Origin: Chondrosia reniformis
Lineage: Eukaryota; Porifera; Demospongiae; Chondrillida; Chondrillidae
DNA length: 64,000 bases
Assembly (NCBI GenBank): GCA_947172415.1
Contig: OX359191.1
Location: 8,231,130-8,295,129, forward strand
Direction: 5' to 3'
The notes beneath the pieces are model-generated. The model ran no database searches. It saw only the letters and a list, made by a program, of their open reading frames with translations, and was not told the origin of the DNA. The position numbers were made by a program, and so were the translations under genes. Positions 12,392 through 21,700 of the stretch are shown one piece after another. Numbering within the stretch: the stretch's first letter is position 1; each line of letters begins with the position of its first letter.

Positions 12392-12540
12392 GATTATGTG
12401 AATGCATGCAACCAACCGGTTATTCCTAGCTCACTCTCAAGGATAATCAAATCTGCTGTAGTTATTAGCTGAGACCGGTACCCTATAGAGACTACCTGCA
12501 ACAGTGTGACTAAAGATTGATTGATTATCCTAGGAATTTG
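12392..12540. repeat. Dispersed repeat attached to the minisatellite
   Basis: Sequence after the array (gaatgcatgcaaccaaccg ... tcctagctcac ... attagctgagacc) recurs at 31497-31576 with its repeat-unit flank. An inverted pair (ggataatcaaatct near 12441; agattgattgattatcc near 12518) suggests a fold-back element of about 100 bp. Confidence 0.6.
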
Positions 12541-13185
12541 TAACTTGCACTGTGTAGTATAATTATGTATGTATAAATATTCATAACCCTTCTGCAATTA
12601 AATTAAAGTTTGAATGACTATATAGCCATAAAACTATTGTAAAACAACTCATTCAAAAAATGTTAACTTAATTGGCACTGTCAACTCAAATGAATAACTT
12701 CATGAAAACAATCTATATCTGCAAATTCTTAACAGACAAAACAGCTCTTCCACATTATATATAGAAAATATATGTAATATACATAATGATGCTATTATAT
12801 TTCATAAGTGACTTAACTTGAGAAATATAGATCTTGAAACTGGTCATGTACTTCTCTCAGCACAACTCTGTCCCAGGACACACCACAAGGAGGTGAAAGT
12901 ACATCGTGCCCCACCCCACTGTGTTTATGCCACATGCTGCTATGACTTTCAGATTTAGTTTCTACAGAACTACGTAGCTAGAAGGAAGGTACGTATATGG
13001 TAGGTTAACCAAGTGAATCCCAAACTTTAGTCTCTGTACTATAATGTTCTTCAACCAAACCATCCAGAATAATAATTAAGTAAATATCTGTAAATCGATT
13101 AATTACAAAAAGTTTATTTTGTTTCTGTTTGCATATTCAGTTTCTCTAGATCTATATTGCATGTTCCGGCTGAAGTGCTCTTTGA
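12541..13185. other. AT-rich intergenic region with a 42-nt shared motif
   Basis: There is no gene here. Positions 12872-12913 match 57358-57399 at all but a few of 42 positions (cccagg, cacaccac, aggaggt, aagtac, tcgtgcccca). The rest is low-complexity AT-rich sequence. Confidence 0.5.
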
Positions 13186-15438
13186 TCAATATATTAAGGT
13201 ACATCTGCAGATTCCTAGGCATTGAAGAGTCTTTGGGATCATTATATTATTTCCTGTTACTGGTATCCCAAGATTATCCAGTTTGTCTATCACAGGAATC
13301 AAGGTAGCTCCTCCATCGTACTTGTAAGTACCTCTAGAAGTAGACCCTCCTGACTTTACATAACCAGTAGTCTTTGCCAGGAGAATAGAAATGGCCGCTC
13401 CGCTGCTGATTTGCATGAAACCACCTATCGTAGCACTCCTAGCTACCGCTATACTGCTTACTGGCTCAAAGTCATTGGTTTCTGGGCTTTTGGTTTCTGC
13501 AGCGTAGATGATGGTATCTGCAGATGGACAGTATACCCAGCTGTACCAGCCTGGCGTCAGCTGTTCCGTTGTTGAGTTCTTCAAAACCAGGCCAGCTATG
13601 GCATCTCCATTCTTTCCCAAAAGGAGGCCTATATTATCCAGTGTGCTGGGGTCATACACGCTCCAAGTACTTAGGGCACAGACTTGTGGTTGTATTTTGG
13701 TGCTGTTGTAGGACTTGAGGGAAAAGTCTACCACCTTATTGTCACTCTTGCCTTTCCAGTTACCCCACTGAAGATACATTCTGTGAACTGTACCCACATC
13801 TGATGGCCCAAGATGGGTTCTATCTCCTGTTGGATATTGCACCCATGGCAATGATGACTGCAGGAAATCAGAACTATATTGTAAATCTGAGCTGAAAGTA
13901 AATCCTGCAATTTGCCAGGAACCAATGATGCTGTCAAGTGTCTTTATGACATCAAACTTTAGCAGATCTGATGGGATTGAAAGATCATTAGGCAATACAG
14001 TGCTGTAGCCAACGGCGACTGAAATGGTTGCACCTGATGCAACTACTGTAGGATCCTCTGAAAGTAGCACACTGTCAAGATCATCAACGAATTCCCCATA
14101 AATTGTATTGCTTGTCTTTGAAAGATATCCAGAACCAGTGCTGAAACTGATATCGAAAGCCGATTTTTTAGGAAAGGATGCTGTTACATCTCCAGATATG
14201 AAATCTAAATACCAGTGCTGCACTTGAGGTTGTGCAATACTGTAAGGCTGGGCTATAATCTGCTGGCTATCACTTTCTCCCACTACAAAGTGGTTGTATT
14301 GAGACATGATGAACCCTTCAGGCGAGAAGATCCATTTTGCTTGGCTTCTATTTGAGTCAGCTATTGGTAGGACATCAATTACTAAATCGCTTCCTGTGGC
14401 AGCTGTATCTGTGAGAAATATGGCCAGACCAGACTCCATGTTTATAATGGTTCCATCTTTATAATACCATATTTGGTTTTTTAACTGGGTATCCAGTGGC
14501 ACCAGCTGGTACTTGCTAGAAGAGTATGACAAGACTCCTTTGCTTTTGTCCGAGTAGAGAATACGGAATGCCTGTCCTGGTAGAAGGCTTTGGAAGACAT
14601 CTGTACTGCCATTTGGGATAGGAAGTGCCACCTTTATGTACCAGTTATTTTTATTATCTTCTTCTATACCCCCGCTAACCAGTTGCAGAGATACATTCCC
14701 TTCAGCTGGACGCAAGTAGAACTCCGTATCACCAGTCTGCAATACATTTTTGGTACCTGATAAGCGACTTGGAAGCCATAAGGTTTTGGTATCGTCAGCT
14801 TTCTGAAGACTAACAGTTGGTGATCCTTCGGCGTTACTGTTATCTATAGCAAAGAAATTTTTGTCTCCATTTAGTAGTGAGATGAACTGCAGGGTCTCAT
14901 GATCACTATCTTTTGATAAGGTTAACCACAACTCTTCATTTGTAGGAAAAGCAGATTGAGCAGATAATCCAACATTGGCTGAGGTATTGTCTTTATTGGT
15001 AATAATTGGGGAGGCTTCAGGGTATAACTGTATCCAGCAGGATGTCCAATCTACAGGAAATAGTAGAAATCGCTGTTTTGAATCAGATGGAGCTTCCTCT
15101 ATTAGCACCGCATTGCTTCCAGGCGTTGTGTTGCCAAGTGTAAGGTAACCCGCTAAAAAGGGATTTGTGATTACTGATTGCCTGATGGACCAAGTATTAT
15201 TTGTGGCTGTATTTCCCACAACTACATCTCCTGTGTCTGTTGCCTCAAGTGCCTCTCCTGTTTTTAAATTATTGAAAGATCCGTCAGCAGAATACAGCCA
15301 TCTTTGTGTCTCACTGCCATTGACAGGATTGAAGACTGCTCTCTTCAAGCCATTAACAGTTTCTGTTTCAGAAATATCTAAAGCAAAGAGGCTGGCTTCT
15401 GAGAGAATATTAACATAAATAGTAAGATTTTCAGTCAT
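13186..15438 (-). CDS. Intronless 750-residue protein with ricin-B/beta-trefoil-like repeats
   Basis: This is a single uninterrupted 750-codon frame from the ATG at 15438 (MTENLTIYVNILSEASLFAL) to the stop at 13186. I do not recognise the full protein. The first roughly 420 residues contain repeated QxW-like elements typical of ricin-B lectin/beta-trefoil folds: QRWLYSADGSFNNLKTGEAL near residue 45, QIWYYKDGTIINMESGLAIF near 320, AKWIFSPEGFIMSQYNHFVV near 365 and VQHWYLDF near 400. The C-terminal roughly 330 residues (ISVAVGYSTVLPNDLSIPSD; HRMYLQWGNWKGKSDNKVVD; LTPGWYSWVYCPSADTIIY) match no family I can name. There is no signal peptide or membrane helix and there are few cysteines. Lack of introns is unusual beside its intron-rich neighbours and fits retroposition or transfer. 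Carbohydrate binding is a guess from the fold; no activity is implied. Confidence 0.75.
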   Translation of the reverse strand: MTENLTIYVNILSEASLFALDISETETVNGLKRAVFNPVNGSETQRWLYSADGSFNNLKTGEALEATDTGDVVVGNTATNNTWSIRQSVITNPFLAGYLTLGNTTPGSNAVLIEEAPSDSKQRFLLFPVDWTSCWIQLYPEASPIITNKDNTSANVGLSAQSAFPTNEELWLTLSKDSDHETLQFISLLNGDKNFFAIDNSNAEGSPTVSLQKADDTKTLWLPSRLSGTKNVLQTGDTEFYLRPAEGNVSLQLVSGGIEEDNKNNWYIKVALPIPNGSTDVFQSLLPGQAFRILYSDKSKGVLSYSSSKYQLVPLDTQLKNQIWYYKDGTIINMESGLAIFLTDTAATGSDLVIDVLPIADSNRSQAKWIFSPEGFIMSQYNHFVVGESDSQQIIAQPYSIAQPQVQHWYLDFISGDVTASFPKKSAFDISFSTGSGYLSKTSNTIYGEFVDDLDSVLLSEDPTVVASGATISVAVGYSTVLPNDLSIPSDLLKFDVIKTLDSIIGSWQIAGFTFSSDLQYSSDFLQSSLPWVQYPTGDRTHLGPSDVGTVHRMYLQWGNWKGKSDNKVVDFSLKSYNSTKIQPQVCALSTWSVYDPSTLDNIGLLLGKNGDAIAGLVLKNSTTEQLTPGWYSWVYCPSADTIIYAAETKSPETNDFEPVSSIAVARSATIGGFMQISSGAAISILLAKTTGYVKSGGSTSRGTYKYDGGATLIPVIDKLDNLGIPVTGNNIMIPKTLQCLGICRCTLIY

Positions 15439-16510
15439 AGCCTAGTTGATGGATCTTATATCATATAAGACAGCTGTATGAGGTACATATGCATATAAGT
15501 CATATTTATACTGGTTGAGGTTATTGAGATGTACATTGCCATGCAATAATTTATACATGTTTATATGCATTATCACTATATGTACAGTGTCATTGATAAT
15601 ACTAGACTTATTGTGTAAAACTTATATATGACATTGAAAGACCAACTCTTAATGCAGTTAGTAATACACACAGTTGAATGGCTACTTGTAGTCTAAATAG
15701 TTCTATTATATGATCACACTTATATATGCGCGTGCATAAACATATTCATGCAAAACCATAGCACTATATACCAGGAAAATCCTAATGTTCACGGACATCA
15801 ATACCCTCTTTCTCTGTTTAGCAATGAGCAATGAGGAAAATTCTCTAGTGTCCATTAATTTACAAATAATCTACATGCAGCTTTTCATTTGTATATATGG
15901 GAAATCAGATCAGGAGTACAGTTGAATAGCCTAACTAAAACATCTTCTGAATGTGACATATCCAGCAGCAATGGGTGTCAGATATATTATGAAGTGTAAC
16001 ATATGCACGCAATTTTATTGTATATAATCATATAACTATTTGGATGTTATGCAAATGATTTAAACTTTACCAATTCTGCATTCTTTCCATAATTATTTTT
16101 AGTACAAATTTAATTATTAACACATGTACATAGAAAGACATTGCCTGTACATGTAGTCAATAGGATTTAAAGGTGTATATATAATCATGGTGATAATGCA
16201 ACCTATATAACTGTATTATATATATCATGCATGGTCTCTAAGTAATGTCTGCAATGACACATGTGTAGTATAAGATTACAGAATGCAAATTGATATTTAG
16301 AAATTTATTGAAGTGAATCCTGCATGCTGTTTTGAATGCCTACAATGTTTTGCATTCCAAATTAATGTTTTTTAAGCTTAACATAGTTTTATTTATAATT
16401 TATATAACATGTACACATATGTATATACAACATACATGCATGAACAAACAAAAATAATGTACTACAAGTCAATCATTGAAACTGAAACAGCATTTGAATG
16501 TACTTGTTTA
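15439..16510. other. AT-rich intergenic region
   Basis: About 1.07 kb of AT-rich sequence lies between two minus-strand genes and probably includes the promoter of the trefoil-like gene. No open reading frame of note, RNA gene or repeat array is visible. Confidence 0.5.
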
Positions 16511-17032
16511 TCATGTACACCTGCCAATGTAACCATCTAGTACTTCAAAATCTATAATAAATATCATTGCCATAGCACCTGTGACTGTACCAAAAAACAT
16601 GAGCACACTAAAGGCAGCCACAATAGCTAAAACAGCCATCAAAGCAGTCACCCTCCAAGAAAGAATATCCACTCTTTCAGGGTCTTTTAATGTGTACCAC
16701 ATTAGGGATACACTTAGTACTAAAAGTACTACAGATAAGCCTGCGGTGACATATAGAGACAAGAGAAGTGGAAAGTACTGAATTTGGTCACTTAGATCTT
16801 CACAGGCAGTGCCTTCTGAGTTGAGCTTCCAACATCCATTTGTAACTTGACATTTTCCACCTTGGTGTTCAAAGCAACCGCTACAAACACATGATTTAGT
16901 TGCTGTACTACAGTTGACTAGGTCTGGGGCAGATATATCGGGGTAGCAGTCAAAGTTACTTTCACATTGCCCATTACTTGTTTGAATGAAACTGGTGAGT
17001 AGTATGAGAGAAGATATCAATGTACTACTCAT
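16511..17032 (-). CDS. Small Cys-rich two-pass membrane protein (paralogue 1)
   Basis: This intronless 173-residue protein is of unknown function. I prefer the ATG at 17032 over the in-frame ATG at 17071 because it directly starts a signal peptide (MSSTLISSLILLTSFIQTSN). The ectodomain of about 75 residues has nine cysteines spaced C-x5-C-x11-C-x6-C-x-C-x2-C-x7-C-x5-C-x9-C, including CVCSGCF and GCW. Two hydrophobic helices follow (LLLSLYVTAGLSVVLLVLSV and, after a short charged loop YTLKDPERVDILSW, ALMAVLAIVAAFSVLMFFG). The tail is short. The same cysteine pattern and topology occur in the divergent neighbour at 17987-18526. A sequon (NCS) supports an extracellular or luminal domain. It might be a receptor, adhesion or channel accessory protein; this is not decidable from sequence. 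Confidence 0.75.
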   Translation of the reverse strand: MSSTLISSLILLTSFIQTSNGQCESNFDCYPDISAPDLVNCSTATKSCVCSGCFEHQGGKCQVTNGCWKLNSEGTACEDLSDQIQYFPLLLSLYVTAGLSVVLLVLSVSLMWYTLKDPERVDILSWRVTALMAVLAIVAAFSVLMFFGTVTGAMAMIFIIDFEVLDGYIGRCT

Positions 17033-17986
17033 TTCCTTCCTTATTAATCCAATGTAGTCTTGAATGCTCATGTCTCAAAAGCAGTGAAGGGTTTAAAATT
17101 GTCAGTCTTGAATTCACAAATTCATTCGTTCCTCTTGTAGTATTCTATATATGTATGTATAAGAATCTGCTCTCTAGATAATAAATGAAGAATATCAATA
17201 TATACAATGCCCAAATTAAGGATGCGATGACATTAATTATATTATAGTGCGCACGGCTACATGCAGTACGGTGTTTCACATTATCATGGCACATACAACT
17301 TACGAAAGTATTATGGTTACCCCTACATAGGCCTATGTACGATATGCCCTATCTTTGTCGTAATTCAAACAATTATGATATATTGGTATACGATAAAAAT
17401 TACTATTATAGCTAGGCACTGTAAATTGATCAAGTATAATATGTTGTGAGTTTCAAATAAAGTAAAACTGTTACACGTCTAATCATGTATGAAGATCACC
17501 CGATACGTGAAATGGTTAATATTGTCCAGCTACAGTAGAAGGTTACCTTTGATTATACGCTGAGGTTAGCTGCTGCTCTGATTCGTCCCTGCTGACACCA
17601 CTTCAACTACTCACAGCTTATGTCAAACTAGCTTGTTTACACAGGCTTAAGAATGCTGGTGTAAATTTATCGTGACGGAGGTGTAACCACGAGTTTTAGA
17701 TAATCCAGAGTGACATGCAACGAAAATATGCCTGGAATCTCGACACTTGAGCTACCCAAGTATCCAATATAGGACCACTAATATAAGCTCATACGTGTAC
17801 TCCCGACATCATTGCTATATTCTCTCACAATTTTATGGAACTCGGTCATTCTAAAATTAATAACATTTTTTTTTTTTAAATTATATTAGGGAAACGGCAT
17901 CTCACCATTTTGTACATGGGCGTGGCATTCTAGCAACAAGCTTGCAGGTGCCACCTCCCTCTAGTGGTGTATCCGGTTTGTCGAAA
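17033..17986. promoter_or_regulatory. Shared upstream region of the Cys-rich pair
   Basis: The interval between the two head-to-head start codons is about 950 bp. It is AT-rich with a T run near 17868-17877. Any promoter elements for both genes should lie here, but I recognise no specific motif. Confidence 0.35.
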
Positions 17987-18526
17987 ATGCGAGGAACGCT
18001 ATCTTCTATCTTTATCATCTTGTGTCATTCCTTTTGTGTATTTTGCCAGACATGTTCAAATAGTACAACTTGTACGCCAAGAATTGCCGGATTCTCTGGA
18101 GAATTTTCTAATTCGGTAGTAACTTGTTCTCCCGGTAATGTTTGTGTCTGTAATGACTGCTTTGTCTCAGATGATGCCAGCGGTCTTTGTGTGCTAAGAG
18201 AGGGTTGTTGGCAAATTACAAACCTAGGACAGTTTAGTGGTTGTCAGCGAGTGGCCACCCTACTAGACAGGATATCTGGAGTGTTCTACTTGATTGGAGG
18301 GATATTTATTGCTTTGCCACTTTGTGTAACCGTCTTCATTTTGCTGCCTCTTTATATATGCTTTTGTAAGGAGAAGGAGATAACATCAAAGCGAAGGCGC
18401 ACCCTACACGCCTTATTTGGGATTGGTCATGTTGTATTTATATCAGCAGGGGTTGCCCTAGTCATTGTAGGCATTGTGTTTGACTCAAGAGCAAGCTATA
18501 ACGTCTGTATAACGGTAGAGGAGTAG
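17987..18526 (+). CDS. Small Cys-rich two-pass membrane protein (paralogue 2)
   Basis: This intronless 179-residue protein starts at the ATG at 17987 (aaaATGc context). The open frame upstream has no ATG. The signal peptide is MRGTLSSIFIILCHSFCVFC. The ectodomain repeats the neighbour's spacing, C-x5-C-x17-C-x5-C-x-C-x2-C-x9-C-x5-C-x11-C, with CVCNDCF and GCW conserved. Two long hydrophobic segments follow (GVFYLIGGIFIALPLCVTVF with ILLPLYICF, then ALFGIGHVVFISAGVALVIV), separated by a basic loop (CKEKEITSKRRRT). Identity outside the cysteines is low, so the duplication is old. The family is not recognised. ELYS starts about 230 bp downstream. Confidence 0.75.
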   Translation: MRGTLSSIFIILCHSFCVFCQTCSNSTTCTPRIAGFSGEFSNSVVTCSPGNVCVCNDCFVSDDASGLCVLREGCWQITNLGQFSGCQRVATLLDRISGVFYLIGGIFIALPLCVTVFILLPLYICFCKEKEITSKRRRTLHALFGIGHVVFISAGVALVIVGIVFDSRASYNVCITVEE

Positions 18527-18754
18527 GAAGATGTATTTTTATTGAAAAGAACTCTAAGTTTATTTGTTTTGAAGCTAGAGTGAGAATTGAGTATTTATTA
18601 AAAGTGATACTTATCTTACTGGAACTATAGTTTCATTTTCATTTCCCCCCATATATCTACTTTCAAAAATGTATATTTTACATAGAATGATATAAAATGA
18701 TCTATGAATAGTTGACAATTATAGTTCATTAATTCTTGCGCAACCATTAATAAC

Positions 18755-21700
18755 ATGGCGTCGTGCGCCCAAGAAGTCACTACCAAGCAACCTCCAAAAT
18801 CACTTAGCCGTTTAGGAAGGGTACCCAGTAGCCATGGGATCAAAGAAGGATACTTGAGCGGATTTACTTCAGACGGGAAGTACAGCTGGACCACGGATAC
18901 AGGCAGTAATGTCGTGGAGCTCTGGAGAGTGGACGATGGTTCGCTGTGCGGGTTTTGGAATGCAAGTATTCATGGAGATATCTCGAGTGTAAAAGATGTA
19001 AAGACTGAAGTTGGAAGGTCTCTATTTCTAGTTGGAATATCAAGGAGCGAGAGGGAAAACTATCTATCTCTAGTAGACCTTCTGCAGTCCCGAGTGATCA
19101 GTCTCATCAGGTTTCCGTTCCAAATATCTTCCATGCACTGCCTTTCAACAGAGAGCCTGGTACCAGGTTTAGAGGAGAAACATCACTTGAATTACTTCTG
19201 TGGCATCCTAGCAGCTGGAGGGCAGGGAGGCAATCTTGTCTTGGTCGATTTGCAGCTTGACCAGATTGATAGACTCCAGTCTCCAGTTGAGCCAAGACAG
19301 CTGGTGAGCCTGCACAAGGAGAATCCTGGTAACGAGGCTGAGTTGTTGCAGCTCAGGAACAGATGCATCAAAGAAGGAAGTTTTTTGTACTTAGAGCTTA
19401 CAGGTATGTATCTTTAAATGGAGGTGAGATAGCAATCTGGCTATGTGAAACTAGCATTAGTGTTGTATGTACATGTGCTGTATGTAAGAAACAATTGCTA
19501 ATAATTAACGTCAGTTTGAGTTACAGTAGACATTTGTGTCTGTCTAGATCAAGTGGGAGGGAACCAGTTCAGATACTGTAATGCTGATCAGAATAGGACA
19601 GTATTAATGGACGTGGAAGGCAGCAAGACCTTTGTTACAACCATCTGCTACATTCCACGTCTTGTTACACTCTTTGTCGGCTACAACTTTGGAGGATTCC
19701 AGCTGTTTAATCTGAGGAAGAATGACCTGGTGTAAGTAAACTGGATTACAGCTCATATTATTCACTTATTGGATCAAGTAATTGTATTCATAGGCAGACT
19801 TAGTCCCTTGTGACAGTGAAACCTTATATCTGCTATGAATTTAGTTATTCTATAGGATGTACACACTTGTGGTTGTATTAATCTGGTCAGTATGGTATCC
19901 AAGGATATGTGCGGAGCCTTAAAATGGAGTACCCCACAAGTTAATTAATGTTACATTGTGTTGTTCTTCATTATTCAGTTGTAGTAGCAAATTGAATAAC
20001 CCAACTACACTGGAGGCTGTCACATTTGCCACCTATCAGGTACATACAGTAGATATCTAGTTTGGTTATGAATAACCTTAAGCACCATTTATATAGATAT
20101 AGTTAAGATACACATGGAGTTAAGGACTATAGACTATTTGCCTATAGACCAGTTGTTTTGGGAATTCTACCCTTCATCAGTGACCCTTATAATTCTTCTC
20201 TATGCTCTAGTTCAGCTATGCATAGTATATATTTGGTACACTGCTGAATATTCTCTTTAATCATGTAGATGTAGACGTTATATTTGTCTCTTCATGTCCT
20301 CTCTTCTCTATCTTCTCCACTTGGTCAGGAGCCAGAAGATGATCCAAGGCTGTTTGTTTATCTCTGGGTGGTGTATGGTCCTCAGGCTTACGAGTACAAG
20401 ACCAACATGAGAAGCAGAATAGTTCTTTACCAGTTGCACTATCAGGACAGAGAAAAGAGAGAGGACATTGGTTTTGTATACAGGGTGAGTAACACTGACC
20501 GCGCTATTGTATGTTAGTGCATTGCCAGGGCTTCTTTCAGTGGGTAAATGACAAATGTTATGGAGTATGTATGTACAATGTACATGAAACACTTTCACTT
20601 AATCAGCAAATACTTATAAGTGGGTAAAATAGCATACGCACATGTACATTTTGTAACAGTAATAATTCTTTTGCTTAAAAAGAAGTTTAAAGTGTGATTC
20701 TTTTTCTGGAGAACATGCACCCAAAACCCATATTATATAGATGATTCCACACTACGCATATACGTAAGTAATGAACATTGGTGCACTAAATATGTCCCCC
20801 CTTTCATTTCTATTATCATCATTTTGCCCCCAACCCCCCAACCCCCAACCTCCCCCCCACTAAATACTCTGATTGTGTCTTATTGTATTATACGTATACG
20901 TATACAATTTATTTATTTTGAAGTTATTGGTCTCTTTGTACTGATGTGCGTAGCATCTCCAGGGCTGCCAGCCCAGGTTTGAGCACCATCTTACTGCCGA
21001 CCCAAAGTCTCCCACAGACCCCACTGGTCAGGGATCCTGTTCCCAGGTCATGGCTTGCAAGACCATGAAGAACAGAAGAAGACTTGTGAAAGTGCAGTTT
21101 GACAAAGAAGGTAAGTAGTACCAATAATTATGAAAATAGGGGACTTTAAGATCTGAAGCTGATCTTATGCGCGCTTACAAAGGTCAAGTACAGTAATATA
21201 TAAGCGAATAATTAGGCGATAAACCACTTATTACACGCTCTCAATGGCATATTGCGTATTTACTGCACGCGCCCTTGGGACTTGTGCAGTAAAAGCAATA
21301 CGCCATTGTGAGCGTGTAATAACTAGTACTTATACGTATACTGTTTGTGTTTATTATAGGTATTGATTTTTTACTTATTTCTATGTATTCATTAATGCCA
21401 ACTCTATACTATGAATACAGTTATTATTTGTGAAACCAGCTACCAGTAAGTTATAATTATTTTTAGTAACATAATTATATCTTGTGTCTGTTGTCTTGTG
21501 TCTCTATAGATATGCTCTGTGAAGATACAACTCTAATGGCATTTGTCTGGAAGACAGAGAAGGCCAATGATCCTTCTAGTCTGAGGTCTTTTGTAGGATT
21601 GTTTGATCTCAACCAATGGTACCATGCTCAAATGCCTCAGAAGCTGCACATGAAAAGAAAGGGCCCAGTTACAAGGTCACAGATCTTTGGTTACGAGTAC

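Noticed and set aside
17942..17986. Upstream extension of paralogue 2 as part of the protein
   Set aside because: The extension starts with TTG, not ATG; the first ATG (17987) directly begins a signal peptide.
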